Shown: positions 1 through 8,946, numbered from the stretch's first letter. The stretch: DNA of 64,000 nucleotides from Desulfurococcus sp. (GCA_026626905.1 JAPNUX010000008.1:124001-188000), one strand, 5' to 3'. A program made the numbers and translations. The notes: generated from the letters alone by a model not told the origin.

Positions 1-1211
1 ACCCGGCTTTAAGAAGACCTGGTAGATTCGACAGAGAGATAGAGATACCAATGCCTGATAAGAAGGGGAGGTATGAGATACTCTTAATACACACAAGGAA
101 GCTTAGAGAGCTGAGGGTACTAGCCCAGGATGTCGACTTAGCCAAGATAGCTGAGATAACCCACGGATACACTGGTGCAGATATAGCCGCGCTAGTCAAG
201 GAGGCTGTTCTACACGCTATCAGAAGACAAGTGAATTTTGATAGAATAGATAAGTGGCCTCCACCAGACGAGCTACTCTCAAACCTCAAGGTTACGCGAG
301 AGGACTTCCTCTCAGCGTACAGAAGTATAGTGCCGAGCGGGCTACGCGAGATCCACGTTGAAGTACCAGATGTAAAATGGAGTGATATAGGCGGACTCGA
401 GGATGTTAAGAGGACTCTAAGAGAGAGCGTCGAGCTGCCATTAAAGCATCCTGAAGTCTACGAGAGATTCGGCATCAAGCCGCCTAAAGGAGTACTATTA
501 TACGGGCCTCCTGGATGCGGTAAAACCCTGCTCGCAAAGGCTGTTGCAACAGAGGGCGGAGCAAACTTCATAGCTGTTAAAGGCCCTGAGATCATGAGTA
601 AGTGGGTTGGAGAATCTGAGAAAGCTATCCGCGAGATCTTCAGGAAGGCTAGGCTCTATGCTCCAGCAGTAGTATTCTTCGATGAAATAGATGCTATAGC
701 TTCGCTGAGAGGCTTTGAAGCAGACTCAGGAGTCTCCGAGAGAGTTGTAACCCAGTTGATAACAGAGATGGATGGAATCCAGAGGATGGAGAATGTTGTG
801 GTTCTCGCTGCAACTAATAGACCCGACCTACTCGACCCAGCACTACTAAGGCCGGGTAGATTCGATAAGCTAGTCTACGTGCCGCCACCAGACTATAATG
901 CGAGACTAGAAATACTTAAAGTCCACACGAGAAGCGTGCCTCTAGACGTAGATGTAGATTTAGCTAAGATAGCTAAGATAACTGAAGGCTATAGTGGAGC
1001 AGATATTGAAGCCCTCGTTAGGGAAGCTGTTATGGCTGCTTTAAGAGAATCCCTATTCATAGAGAAAGTCAGCGAGAGGCACTTCATGACAGCCCTAGAA
1101 GTAGTAAAACCTAGTATAAACGACTCAATGGTAAAATTCTACGTTGAATGGGGGATGAAGGCTAGGCAGTCACTCCCCAGACAGATTGTTAAGCCAAGCA
1201 TATACACGTAG
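1..1211 (+). CDS. Cdc48/VAT-type AAA+ ATPase, 3' part (5' end outside window)
   Basis: Energy-dependent protein unfoldase of the Cdc48/p97/VAT family, thought to feed substrates to the archaeal proteasome. The frame is already open at base 3 and reads [17 protein letters not shown] before the Met at 51, which is the end of the D1 AAA domain. The Met at 51 is therefore internal and the true start lies upstream of the window. The second AAA domain is complete: Walker A GPPGCGKT near residue 152 counted from that Met (Cys where Thr is common), Walker B VVFFDEID near 207, and sensor/arginine-finger region [17 protein letters not shown] near 256. The C terminus ends SIYT. A winged-helix gene follows 16 bp downstream. 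Confidence 0.95.
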   Translation, partial: PALRRPGRFDREIEIPMPDKKGRYEILLIHTRKLRELRVLAQDVDLAKIAEITHGYTGADIAALVKEAVLHAIRRQVNFDRIDKWPPPDELLSNLKVTREDFLSAYRSIVPSGLREIHVEVPDVKWSDIGGLEDVKRTLRESVELPLKHPEVYERFGIKPPKGVLLYGPPGCGKTLLAKAVATEGGANFIAVKGPEIMSKWVGESEKAIREIFRKARLYAPAVVFFDEIDAIASLRGFEADSGVSERVVTQLITEMDGIQRMENVVVLAATNRPDLLDPALLRPGRFDKLVYVPPPDYNARLEILKVHTRSVPLDVDVDLAKIAKITEGYSGADIEALVREAVMAALRESLFIEKVSERHFMTALEVVKPSINDSMVKFYVEWGMKARQSLPRQIVKPSIYT

Positions 1212-1226
1212 CGGAGGTGTTCTACA

Positions 1227-1484
1227 GTGAAGTATACACCAGGGTACTGGAGGATCACCCCGCTCTTCAGAGTAATGCTAGAGATCCTGGCTTCAAAACC
1301 CGAGGGAATATATGAGAGCAGCCTTGAAGAACTGTTGAGGAAGGAGTATGGTTTAACACTGAGCAAGCCTGAGTTATATCACACCCTAATGAAGCTAGAG
1401 CTCTCCGGGCTCATACAGGTTGAATCAGTAGGCAGAGAGCTCTTCATAAAGCTCTCTCCTAGATTCTACGAGTATGTAAGGTAG
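1227..1484 (+). CDS. Small winged-helix protein
   Basis: An 85-residue basic protein, probably all winged helix. It has an N-terminal helical part (TPLFRVMLEILASKPEG), a recognition-helix-like segment (SKPELYHTLMKLELSGLI) and a wing (VESVGRELFIKL). The start is GTG at 1227, seven bases after the Shine-Dalgarno sequence GGAGGTG (1213-1219). It sits 15 bp behind the Cdc48 gene and is probably cotranscribed. It could bind DNA or act as a protein-interaction winged helix; the sequence does not decide. I do not recognise a named family. Confidence 0.75.
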   Translation: MKYTPGYWRITPLFRVMLEILASKPEGIYESSLEELLRKEYGLTLSKPELYHTLMKLELSGLIQVESVGRELFIKLSPRFYEYVR

Positions 1485-1579
1485 CATAGCGGCTTAAACC
1501 ACGCGGCTGATCCACGCCTGGATCCTCCATGCTAAGATATTAAAGGCCATGATCAAAATACTCTCTCCTGGTGCAAGTA

Positions 1580-2647
1580 ATGGGTGTTAATTTAAAGGAC
1601 CTCATACCCGATGAAGCTAGATCCATTCTCGAAGATTTAAAGATTCTAAGAGGTAGAATTATAGCTATTGATGCATACAACGCTCTCTACCAGTTTCTCG
1701 CTGCAATTAGACAGCCTGATGGAACCCCTCTACTCGACAGTAAGGGAAGAGTAACCAGCCATTTAAGTGGCCTCTTCTACAGGACAATAAACCTTGTGGA
1801 AGCCGGCGTGAAGCCAGTCTATGTGTTCGACGGGAAGCCACCTGAATTGAAAGCTAGAGAAATAGAGAAGAGAAGAGTTATCAGGGAGGAGGCTGCAAGA
1901 AAATACGAGGAGGCAGTACAATCAGGTGATTTAGAGCTTGCAAGACGCTACGCAGCCATGGCTGCCAAACTGACAGATGAAATGGTGAAGGATGCTAGGA
2001 GTCTACTGGATGCAATGGGGATACCGTGGGTTCAAGCTCCAGCTGAAGGTGAAGCTCAAGCAGCCTACATGGCTAGGAAGGGTGATGCATATGCGTCGGC
2101 GTCACAAGACTACGATAGCCTGCTATTCGGCTCCCCTAGACTAGTAAGGAATCTTACAATAAGCGGCAGGAGGAAGCTTCCTAGAAGAGACGAGTATATT
2201 GAGATAAAGCCGGAGGTCATAGACCTCGAGAAACTTCTCTCAACACTAGGATTAAACCTCGAGGGCTTAATAGATGTCGGCATACTCCTCGGAACAGACT
2301 ATAATCCAGACGGCTTTGAAGGTATTGGACCGAAGAAGGCTCTCCAGCTAGTGAAAATCTACGGGGGTTTGGAGAAAATACCTAAACCCCTACTGAAAAC
2401 TCCTGTGGAAGTAGATGTCACCACAATAAAAAAGTATTTCCTTCAACCTCCTGTCACAGATAAGTACAAGCTTGAATGGCGTAGCCCGGATACTGATGAA
2501 GTAAAACGAATACTCGTAAAAGAACACGATTTTAATAGCGAAAGAGTTGAAGCAGCACTCGAGAGATACATGAAGGCATTTAAGGATCACATAAAAGGAG
2601 AGCAGAAAGGCCTCTCAAAGTGGTTTACTTCCCCCAGCCACTCCTAA
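1580..2647 (+). CDS. fen: Flap endonuclease 1 (FEN-1)
   Basis: Structure-specific 5' flap endonuclease of Okazaki fragment maturation and repair. ATG 1580 gives the family N terminus MGVNLKDL, in which Gly2 is normally conserved, and it follows GGTG at 1570-1573; a GTG at 1571 is less likely. XPG N domain: [14 protein letters not shown] and [15 protein letters not shown] domain: [12 protein letters not shown] and [12 protein letters not shown], carrying the acidic metal ligands. A helix-hairpin-helix follows at [18 protein letters not shown]. The C terminus QKGLSKWF is a PCNA-interaction (PIP) box. Length (355 aa) is normal for archaeal FEN-1. Confidence 0.97.
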   Translation: MGVNLKDLIPDEARSILEDLKILRGRIIAIDAYNALYQFLAAIRQPDGTPLLDSKGRVTSHLSGLFYRTINLVEAGVKPVYVFDGKPPELKAREIEKRRVIREEAARKYEEAVQSGDLELARRYAAMAAKLTDEMVKDARSLLDAMGIPWVQAPAEGEAQAAYMARKGDAYASASQDYDSLLFGSPRLVRNLTISGRRKLPRRDEYIEIKPEVIDLEKLLSTLGLNLEGLIDVGILLGTDYNPDGFEGIGPKKALQLVKIYGGLEKIPKPLLKTPVEVDVTTIKKYFLQPPVTDKYKLEWRSPDTDEVKRILVKEHDFNSERVEAALERYMKAFKDHIKGEQKGLSKWFTSPSHS

Positions 2648-2866
2648 ACCTCCAGCACTACTCCCCTACAAACAAGAATTTACAGGTTTCATGAGCGAGA
2701 ATAGCCTGGGTTTGCAAGCATTACACCACCGGGAAGCATATAATTTGTATGAGAAGTTGAATGTGAATCCCACTGTAGCAGGAAGGTGCAGTCTAAGAAG
2801 TGAGGGCTAGACTTGTATCGCGGGTTAGTCTACTTATTCTCCTGGAGGTTAATTCAAATACCTAGG

Positions 2867-3562
2867 TTAAGTACTACGGGGGTGATAGGAGCCTGAACGA
2901 TTTTCACGCCATCCATATCTACCTATTAGTGGCACGAACACGCATTCAATCCCGTATCTCTTGGTGAGCACGCCTCCCCGCTTCTCTACTATGATGAGCC
3001 TCTGGATATAGGGGTCGCCGACTGGTATCACTAGTCTGCCTCCATCTGCTAGCTGCTCGATGAGTGGTGGCGGGATAGTGGGTGCAGCAGCAGTGACAAT
3101 GATCTTATCGAATGGCGCCTTCTCCGGCAGCCCGAGGCTCCCATCACCTGTGACAACTGTCACGTCGTCACTATAGCCTGCTTCACTTAGGCGTTCTCTA
3201 GCGTACTCTGCTAGCTCAGGGATCCTCTCGATAGTATACACGTGGCCTCTCCGCTCAGGGCTACTTCTCGCCACGATTTCAGCGAGAACTGCAGCCTGGT
3301 ATCCTGAGCCTGTTCCAACCTCTAGTACTCTATCACCTGGTTCAGGGTCAAGTTCTTCCGTCATTATGGCAACCATATGTATAGCACTAATAGTCTGCCC
3401 ATAGCCTATAGGTAGAGGCGTGTCAACGTAAGCATACTCTCTCAGATGTCTTGGCACAAAGAGCTCTCGGGGAACCTTGAGGAGAGCTTTTTTAACCTTC
3501 TCGCTTCTAACATACCCGAGCATATATAGCTCCTCGATAACCCGCCTCCTGTACTCCTCCAT
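2867..3562 (-). CDS. pcm: Protein-L-isoaspartate O-methyltransferase
   Basis: SAM-dependent methylation of L-isoaspartyl residues for repair of aged proteins. The SAM-binding motif VLEVGTGSGYQAAVLAEI is clear, preceded by the family segment PLPIGYGQTIS and followed by IIVTAAAPTIPPPLIEQL and GGRLVIPVG. I chose ATG 3562 (MEEYRRRV) because a TATA-like element at 3583-3595 places the transcript start about there, making the message nearly leaderless; a TTG at 3574 would add four residues. It diverges from the DUF371 gene. Confidence 0.95.
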   Translation of the reverse strand: MEEYRRRVIEELYMLGYVRSEKVKKALLKVPRELFVPRHLREYAYVDTPLPIGYGQTISAIHMVAIMTEELDPEPGDRVLEVGTGSGYQAAVLAEIVARSSPERRGHVYTIERIPELAEYARERLSEAGYSDDVTVVTGDGSLGLPEKAPFDKIIVTAAAPTIPPPLIEQLADGGRLVIPVGDPYIQRLIIVEKRGGVLTKRYGIECVFVPLIGRYGWRENRSGSYHPRST

Positions 3563-3582
3563 GCTCAAGAACAACCCCTCTC

Positions 3583-3595
3583 TTAAAATTACTCA
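3583..3595. promoter_or_regulatory. Shared AT-rich promoter between pcm and the DUF371 gene
   Basis: CTCTTAAAATTAC lies between the divergent pcm and DUF371 starts. Read on the minus strand it is a TATA-like element about 26 bases from ATG 3562; on the plus strand it is about 40 bases from ATG 3627. This is an inferred archaeal TATA box serving one or both genes. Confidence 0.45.
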
Positions 3596-3626
3596 ATTGC
3601 CCCAAATAATACCAGGGTTAACCGGG

Positions 3627-4097
3627 ATGGTTGCTGTTGAAGTAGTATATGCGAGAGGCCACCCTAATATTAAGGCTACTCATCCTACTACACTAGAGGT
3701 TACTAGAGAGGAGCATCTAACTGAGAGAGGAGACTGTATTATAGGTGTCTCAGCTAGTAAAGCACCGAGAGACTTCTCGGAGAGCTTTAAAGAAGCTTTA
3801 AGAAGTGATAGGGCAGTACTTGTAGCCCTAATCATAGTTGGAGGTTTAATGGATGTAGTGTTAGCTCAGGGTAGTAGCAGGCTTCTACTGGATAGCCCTG
3901 TTAAACTAGTCATAAGAAGAAGCTCGTTCATCGAGCCAGCTACAATTGGTGTTAAAGCCAGCAAGGCGGCGAGAGATATAGATAGAGGAATTATCGCCGC
4001 GCTCCGAAACCCTGACACAGTAGTCGAGTTAAAACTATACGCTTTAAGGCTTGACGAGATCGAATCTATATACACCGGCTCTAGGAGCATACTCTAA
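3627..4097 (+). CDS. DUF371 family protein
   Basis: A conserved archaeal protein of unknown function, 156 aa from ATG 3627. The family signature GHPNIKATHPTTLEVTREEHLTERGDCIIGV is near the N terminus, followed by a second repeat-like half (IGVKASKAARDIDR). The open frame extends upstream to 3477, but that part is antisense to pcm and unlike the family, so I start at MVAVEVVYARG. The 3' end overlaps the convergent methyltransferase gene by 54 bp. Confidence 0.85.
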   Translation: MVAVEVVYARGHPNIKATHPTTLEVTREEHLTERGDCIIGVSASKAPRDFSESFKEALRSDRAVLVALIIVGGLMDVVLAQGSSRLLLDSPVKLVIRRSSFIEPATIGVKASKAARDIDRGIIAALRNPDTVVELKLYALRLDEIESIYTGSRSIL

Positions 4098-5036
4098 GAC
4101 TAGCCTTGACTCCTGGATTCTCCAGCCAGGCAGCCTAGATTCAAGCTCCACTCTAGTAGTATCAGGATCGTAGGTGAGATGGTAGAGGTGGAGAACACCT
4201 CCAGGTTTAAGGACTGCATCATATACGCCAAGGAATTCAAGACTAGATTTAGGCAGGTTGGCTATAACCCTGTCAGCTTTACCCTCAATCCTCACGTACT
4301 CTACTATTCTCCTGGCATCAGTATTCAATGGTATTATAGTCCCCTTAAGCCTTCTAGCATTAGCCTCTATATTCCAGCATAGAAGCCTATATGCTTCTGG
4401 ATTCAAGTCGTTGGCTATGATGAGGGATCTCCTTAGCGACGCTATGTGAACTGGGAACCCTCCGATCCCCGTGAAGAGGTCTACTATGAGCTCACCATCC
4501 CTTGAAGCTACTGCTATCCTGTGGTGTTCCTCAGCGAGCCTAGGATTGTAGTATACTCTACCAAGGGATACTTTAAAGAGCAGCCCGTACTCTTTAGCTA
4601 CCACTTCACTTACTGGTTCACCCCATAAGAGTCTCAGGACTGGTACTCTATACTCGTCGACCGTCTCCTCCTTAACGTATATTGCCTTCAAGCCTGGATG
4701 AACGCTTCTCAACGCTTCAACGAGCTCTGATTCCTCCATGAAGCCTAGTACATTGCTTCTAACTATGGCTACACCACCTATTAGGTCGTAGGAGGGAACT
4801 CTAACAGCAGGCTCAAGTCTTCTAGCCGGTGGACTACACTCTGTGATCACGAATGGTACACCTTCTAGAATATCGTGGAGATCCCCTGTGAATTTTACTA
4901 CAGGTATTAGAATTATACCATCAAGCCTGGAGACCCGGTACTCCGTGTTAACGAGTCCTCTGGATTTAAGCCTCCGTATAGCTATATCAGCATACCTTCT
5001 CTCAACGCTGACACAGAGAATATTATCAGCCACCAT
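4044..5036 (-). CDS. Trm5/TYW2-family tRNA methyltransferase
   Basis: Class I SAM methyltransferase acting on tRNA G37 (m1G37) or, if a Trm5b/c or Taw2/Taw22 variant, on wyosine intermediates. The substrate-contact segment VYYNPRLAEEHHRIA is at about residues 161-175, motif I VDLFTGIGGFPVHIA at about 185-199, and the diagnostic motif NLPKSSLEFL at about 260, where Trm5 uses NLP. The N-terminal D1-type region is present but short. Which archaeal Trm5 subtype it is cannot be settled by eye. The stop codon lies inside the end of the convergent DUF371 gene. Confidence 0.85.
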   Translation of the reverse strand: MVADNILCVSVERRYADIAIRRLKSRGLVNTEYRVSRLDGIILIPVVKFTGDLHDILEGVPFVITECSPPARRLEPAVRVPSYDLIGGVAIVRSNVLGFMEESELVEALRSVHPGLKAIYVKEETVDEYRVPVLRLLWGEPVSEVVAKEYGLLFKVSLGRVYYNPRLAEEHHRIAVASRDGELIVDLFTGIGGFPVHIASLRRSLIIANDLNPEAYRLLCWNIEANARRLKGTIIPLNTDARRIVEYVRIEGKADRVIANLPKSSLEFLGVYDAVLKPGGVLHLYHLTYDPDTTRVELESRLPGWRIQESRLVLEYAPRAGVYRFDLVKP

Positions 5037-5139
5037 AGGCTACCAGCCACGCTTGGAGATCCATGCCTCTAAGCACACGGTGCTCCAGCACTCAAGATAT
5101 TAGGAGGGATATTAGTGCTCTTATACTGGATTGATTGAA

Positions 5140-5967
5140 ATGCTCCCTGTATCATCAGTGCAAGTGGTCTACAAGCCTACAGCAGAGTGCATTAGCATTG
5201 CGAGAAAGTACAGCGAGGTGCTCCGGACTCATGGAATTACCACTGGAGTATCAGTGGTAGATGATGTTGACTCCAGTACTATTGCCGGGAAGGATTTAAT
5301 TGTGAGTATAGGTGGAGATGGAACAATCCTGAGGATCTCGAGGTGCCTTCAGAAGCCTACTGATACACCTCTAATACTACCACATCAATGCGGTAGGAGG
5401 AATAGTTTCTACGAGGATGTTACACTTGAAGTTGACAGCATTATTGAGAGAGTGCTGAAAGGAGATTTTACAGTTCAACTCTACCCGAGAGGCAAGGTCT
5501 GCGTGAAGGAGAACTGCTTTTTCTTCCTGAATGAAGCAGCCTTGATAAACGCTGACTTAGGTAAGGTAGCTGGTTTCACAGTAGCTATAAGCTCGCCTGG
5601 ACTACGCTCCAAATACGATTTCGAGGGAGACGGCTTAATCGTAAGCACAGCTCCAGGTTCCGCTGGATACAATCTCTCAGCTAGAGGGCCGTTAACTCCA
5701 GCAGGCCTGGAGATCCTTATAGTAACACACTTGAATCCCATACAGTTGGGTATGCCTTCAATCATAGTGGAAGCTAATCTAAGCGTTATAGAGGTATCAT
5801 CAAGGGACTACTCGGTACTATATATTGATGGAGAGAACACTACATCCCTGGGTAGAAGGGAGCCGGTGCGAGTCACTGGGAGCTCTAGCTACTTGAAGAT
5901 TATTAGGTTCAGTGGGGTTCATGATACAGTTAGAAGGATCCTGGGTAAGAGGAGAATTGTATACTGA
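5140..5967 (+). CDS. NAD kinase (ATP/polyphosphate-NAD kinase family)
   Basis: Phosphorylates NAD to NADP. It has the nucleotide-binding GGDGT motif near residue 68, the NE pair in FFLNEAAL, and GSAGYNLSARGP, the family Gly/Ser-rich motif near the NAD site. The segment after GGDGT (LILPHQCGRRNSFYED) differs from the GFLGF motif of bacterial enzymes. ATG 5140 is preferred to the TTG at 5131. The 3' end overlaps the Nob1 reading frame by about 11 bp, so the two were probably cotranscribed. Confidence 0.88.
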   Translation: MLPVSSVQVVYKPTAECISIARKYSEVLRTHGITTGVSVVDDVDSSTIAGKDLIVSIGGDGTILRISRCLQKPTDTPLILPHQCGRRNSFYEDVTLEVDSIIERVLKGDFTVQLYPRGKVCVKENCFFFLNEAALINADLGKVAGFTVAISSPGLRSKYDFEGDGLIVSTAPGSAGYNLSARGPLTPAGLEILIVTHLNPIQLGMPSIIVEANLSVIEVSSRDYSVLYIDGENTTSLGRREPVRVTGSSSYLKIIRFSGVHDTVRRILGKRRIVY

Positions 5968-6466
5968 GAGCTACGTGGTGCTGGATACTTCAGGATTACT
6001 TGCAAAATACTATAGGCTCCTACCCCGCTATGCTTTCAGAGTCTTCACTATTGAATCCGCCGTAGAGGAAGTCGTAGATAGAGAGAATAGGATTGCACTC
6101 CTCGAGGCAATTGAAGCAGGGCTCCTATAGGTCGGTAAGCCTGATGAAGAATCATACCAGAGGGTTATTGAGGAGGCGAAGAGAATAGGCGAGATCTCAA
6201 GGCTCTCAAAAACAGACCTAGAGGTTGCATCACTAGCTTTAAAGCTCAGCAGTCATGGAAGAGTTATAGTGGTAACAGACGACTACAGCCTACAGAACCT
6301 CCTATTACACTTAAAGATATCCTTCAAGCCGCTGAGAACCAAGGGTATAACAGCCGCCAGGGAGTATGAGGAGTACTGTCCTACCTGCGGGTATGTTCCC
6401 GGTAGACCTGGCGAGAATAAGTGCCCGTTCTGCGGGACACCCATCGTTAGAAGGAAGGCTTCCTGA
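5957..6466 (+). pseudogene. nob1: Nob1-type rRNA endonuclease gene interrupted by an in-frame TAG
   Basis: Nob1 trims the 3' end of 16S rRNA. One continuous frame encodes a PIN domain followed by a zinc ribbon (CPTCGY and CPFCGT), but codon 58 is TAG at 6128-6130. Upstream: YVVLDTSGLLAKYY with the first PIN Asp, and TIESAVEEVVDRENRIA. Downstream, in the same frame and with no ATG, GTG or TTG until 6269: EESYQRVIEEAKRIGEIS, KTDLEVASLAL and VVVTDDYSLQN with the remaining acidic residues. The TTG 5957 start is uncertain. The stop splits the catalytic domain of a normally essential protein. A sequencing error, a recent nonsense mutation (TCG to TAG fits) or readthrough are all possible. Confidence 0.8.
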
Positions 6467-7598
6467 GCACTGCTATAAAGTATCCAGGCATATCATTAGA
6501 GAGAGGTGAGTACCTGTATGCTACAATACCCTTATACGATACTCTCTCAGAGAACGGGGGCTCCTCAGCTAGCTCAACACTCTCTAAACCTAGCTCCCTT
6601 ACAGCGTAAGCTATGTTCCACTCGTTTTCCTCCACGGTGAGAGTACACGTAGAGTATACTATGACGCCGCCCGGCTTAGCAATAATAGATGCAGCTTTAA
6701 GAAACTGTTTTTGGTAGGCGGAGAGGTCAAGTATACTCTTGTAGTCTCTTTCTAATGTTAGAATAGGTCTAACTCCAAGATTACTACAGGGGGGATCTAC
6801 TAGAACTCTATCAGCTCTTCCAGCTAGCTTAAAGTCGACGTGAACATAGCGTGAATCGTGCGGGATAGCGATAACGTTTAAATCGAGGCCTAGGCGTGTA
6901 AGAGTATTCTTTAAAGCCTGGATTTTACCCAGGCTTCTATCCAACGCTATAACCAGTGCTTTACCCCTGGTTAACTGGACTACATGGCTGGTCTTACCGC
7001 CGGGGGAGGCATTCAAATCCACGATCAGCTCGCCTGGCCTTGGATCTAGTATTCTAGTTGTCACAATACTCGGGTATCCTTGAGGGTAGAAGAAGACTTG
7101 AGCATAGGCTTCTAGCTCGCTCAGCCTAGGGGCTCTGTAAGGTGAAGCAGTATTGAATGCTACAAGACCCCTACTGATAGATGCAAGCTTCCTCGAGGAT
7201 ACAGTCGTCTTTAAGCATGCAACTCTAACACCACTCCTTGATACTGCTGCGATAACATCTCCCTCCTCGAAGAAGCTCCACTTAACTACTCCAGGACGGT
7301 AGAGGTTTGCTCCCAGCATTAATGAGACAGCTGTCTTATCATCGACAACCACATATCTCTCGGCCTCGCACTCTAATTCGAAAGGGCCTTCGATCAACGT
7401 GTAAACAGCTTCTTCTACATACTCATCTCTATAGAACTTGAAGCCACTTGTATTATTCAAGTACTCGACAAGCCTATCAGGGTTAACTCTCAGCGTGTTA
7501 ACTCTAATATACATTCTCCTGGGAGGTGATTTAAGCTTCTCAGCGAGCACGCCGGCTAAACTCCCATAAGGCCTACTTAACAGGGTTCTCAGCTCCAT
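6447..7598 (-). CDS. NOP2/Sun (NSUN) family RNA m5C methyltransferase with internal PUA-like domain
   Basis: SAM-dependent cytosine-5 methyltransferase acting on tRNA or rRNA. The Rossmann domain has motif I DLNASPGGKTSH, motif IV DPPCSNLG with the release-function Cys, and motif VI YSTCTLTVEEN with the catalytic Cys. An N-terminal RNA-binding part (RRMYIRVNTLRVNPD) is followed by a PUA-like section at about 100-150 (FFEEGDVIAAVSRSGVRVACL). It ends inside the last 20 bp of the Nob1 frame on the other strand. The substrate is unknown. Confidence 0.92.
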   Translation of the reverse strand: MELRTLLSRPYGSLAGVLAEKLKSPPRRMYIRVNTLRVNPDRLVEYLNNTSGFKFYRDEYVEEAVYTLIEGPFELECEAERYVVVDDKTAVSLMLGANLYRPGVVKWSFFEEGDVIAAVSRSGVRVACLKTTVSSRKLASISRGLVAFNTASPYRAPRLSELEAYAQVFFYPQGYPSIVTTRILDPRPGELIVDLNASPGGKTSHVVQLTRGKALVIALDRSLGKIQALKNTLTRLGLDLNVIAIPHDSRYVHVDFKLAGRADRVLVDPPCSNLGVRPILTLERDYKSILDLSAYQKQFLKAASIIAKPGGVIVYSTCTLTVEENEWNIAYAVRELGLESVELAEEPPFSERVSYKGIVAYRYSPLSNDMPGYFIAVLRKPSF

Positions 7599-7644
7599 AA
7601 CCCAGCCTCCCTCTCAATTTACTATTCTAGCTCCTCTACTACAA

Positions 7645-7660
7645 GTAGATATAAATCAAG
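7645..7660 (-). promoter_or_regulatory. TATA box for the NSUN methyltransferase gene
   Basis: On the minus strand GATTTATATC forms a good archaeal TATA element about 50 bases before ATG 7598. A GGGAGG Shine-Dalgarno-like motif lies nearer the start. Confidence 0.5.
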
Positions 7661-7738
7661 GATAGCAGGAGCCCCGTAGAGTAGTTGAAGACCATGTATG
7701 AGTAGCATAGTCTTATAGGAGCCATGTGATCAAAGAGT

Positions 7739-7752
7739 AAACTTAAAAGATA
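7739..7752 (+). promoter_or_regulatory. TATA-like element for the 7797 gene
   Basis: AAACTTAAAAG precedes ATG 7797 by about 50 bases. A strong purine-rich ribosome binding site (GGAGAGTGAGG, about 7782-7792) lies between. Confidence 0.45.
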
Positions 7753-7796
7753 GCTCCAAGATAACATTTACTGAGAGTAGAGGAGAGTGAGGAAAC

Positions 7797-8114
7797 ATGG
7801 TTGCAGCGAGAATCTCGGATAGAGAGCTGGATGAAGCCTTAATGGAGAAGCAGGAGAAAAAGCCTGCTGACGAGAAGCAGCGGTGGGTTAACAGAATGCT
7901 GAAGAGCGCTAAACAGTACCATAAGATATGCCCCTACTACGATAAGAGGACTAAAATGTGCTTCCTGCTAATGGGTACTAAGTGTGAGAGAGACGGGAAG
8001 TTCGATATATGCCCGGTGTTCAAGACCTTCCTCGAGAGAAAGTATGATGAATACAAGGCTAAGAAGCTGCCGCTACCACTAGACTTCACAGATGTAGTTG
8101 CTCCTCTACCCTAA
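7797..8114 (+). CDS. Conserved Cys-containing small protein, function unknown
   Basis: A basic 105-residue protein without signal peptide or membrane segment. The middle holds five Cys in HKICPYYDKRTKMCFL, then GTKCERDGKFDICPVF, a spacing (C-x8-C-x7-C-x8-C) that looks like a metal or [4Fe-4S] site, although the exact ligands are inferred. The N terminus is Lys/Glu rich and probably helical. It has its own promoter and a strong ribosome binding site and lies 12 bp before a DUF2283 gene. I do not recognise a named family. Confidence 0.7.
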   Translation: MVAARISDRELDEALMEKQEKKPADEKQRWVNRMLKSAKQYHKICPYYDKRTKMCFLLMGTKCERDGKFDICPVFKTFLERKYDEYKAKKLPLPLDFTDVVAPLP

Positions 8115-8126
8115 TGGTGACTGCTC

Positions 8127-8357
8127 TTGAATACTGCCAGTACTAGAAGATACTATATTGAGAACCCTGAGAGAATAAGCTTCGAGTACGACCAGCTGAG
8201 CGATACCCTCTACATGAACTTTGAAGGCTACGAGGAAGAGGCTGATGAAGAGATCCTCAGTGAGGATGGCGATATAGCATTCAGGATCAAGAATGGACGG
8301 ATACTCTCGATAATGGTGTTGAATTTAAGCCGCCGGATACCACTTTCATCCCAGTAG
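8127..8357 (+). CDS. DUF2283-like small protein
   Basis: 76 residues, acidic. The core ISFEYDQLSDTLYMNFEGYEEEADEEILSEDGDIAFRI matches the DUF2283 pattern (a Y-D-x2-x-D-x-LY-hydrophobic strand, then acidic loop, then strand). Function is unknown for the family. The start is TTG 8127, preceded by GGTGA at 8116-8120. It is 12 bp downstream of the Cys-rich protein and probably in the same transcript. Confidence 0.65.
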   Translation: MNTASTRRYYIENPERISFEYDQLSDTLYMNFEGYEEEADEEILSEDGDIAFRIKNGRILSIMVLNLSRRIPLSSQ

Positions 8358-8365
8358 AGCCAACC

Positions 8366-8656
8366 CTACACTAGCTCTTCTAAGCTGAATCCTCTCTCTA
8401 GAACTCTAACTATGCTTTGCGCTGGCGGCAACGCTTTAAGCAGTCTATCCAGGAGTTCTGGAGGAGGATTCAATATATCCACTAGTATGGAGTCATCAAT
8501 GCTGTTGACTAGTATGACTGTTTCACTCCTGCATAGATAAGCCTCTATCTTGCTGCTTAGAGGTGTGCTCTTGCATTCAGCATTCTCCAACTCCTTTTTT
8601 AAAGCTTCTGGGAGTCCATGGCCTCCTATTCTCAGGTCTATAGCGTAGTGCTTCAT
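8366..8656 (-). CDS. Small protein of unknown function, coupled to a NifX-like gene
   Basis: 96 residues, no Cys motif beyond single Cys residues, no membrane segment. The pattern alternates helices and strands (AYLCRSETVILVNSIDDSILVDIL), suggesting a compact alpha/beta fold. Its ATG overlaps the stop of the upstream NifX-like gene in an ATGA arrangement, so the two are translationally coupled. No function can be assigned from sequence alone. Confidence 0.6.
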   Translation of the reverse strand: MKHYAIDLRIGGHGLPEALKKELENAECKSTPLSSKIEAYLCRSETVILVNSIDDSILVDILNPPPELLDRLLKALPPAQSIVRVLERGFSLEELV

Positions 8657-8946
8657 TTGCCTGCACCCGTGAAGTATTCATCTATTAATTCCTCTATACT
8701 TCTAGCTCGTGTTACAATAACTTTAACGCCTATTTCCTCTATTACATCACTGTTATCCTCGCTTATACTGCTGGTGAACAGCAACCATGGATCGTATTCT
8801 TCAACCATCTCCTCTAGCAGGCTGATGTCAGCGGGTTTCTCTAGGTTCTTCTCAACTACTCCTTTCTCTGCATTGTAGACTAGTAGCTTATCGGCTTCCT
8901 CGAAGCCTGAAACCCTGTTATCTTTAACTGTAATTAAGACTCGCAT
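8653..8946 (-). CDS. NifX/NifB-like (dinitrogenase Fe-Mo cofactor biosynthesis) domain protein
   Basis: 97 residues from ATG 8946: MRVLITVKDNRVSGFEEADKLLVY, the beginning of the small NifX/YajF-like fold, followed by DPWLLFTSSISEDNSDVIEEIGVKVIVTRARSIEELIDEYF, the Rossmann-like second half. Such proteins in non-diazotrophic archaea are orphan relatives of cofactor carriers. An upstream in-frame region to 9009 codes a hydrophobic stretch but lies across the promoter, so I reject it. Coupled to the downstream 96-aa gene. Confidence 0.65.
   Translation of the reverse strand: MRVLITVKDNRVSGFEEADKLLVYNAEKGVVEKNLEKPADISLLEEMVEEYDPWLLFTSSISEDNSDVIEEIGVKVIVTRARSIEELIDEYFTGAGK

Noticed and set aside
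3477-3626. N-terminal extension of the DUF371 protein
   Set aside because: It is antisense to pcm and unlike DUF371 proteins, which begin near MVAVEVVYARG.
4044-4097. 54-bp convergent overlap between DUF371 and the methyltransferase as a possible antisense system
   Set aside because: Such short 3' overlaps are common in compact archaeal genomes and no extra signal is present.
5912-6130. Nob1 TAG as a sign of pyrrolysine or amber reassignment
   Set aside because: TAG is used as an ordinary stop by many genes in the window (for example the 85-aa gene, glpK and MbhC), and no Pyl machinery is visible.
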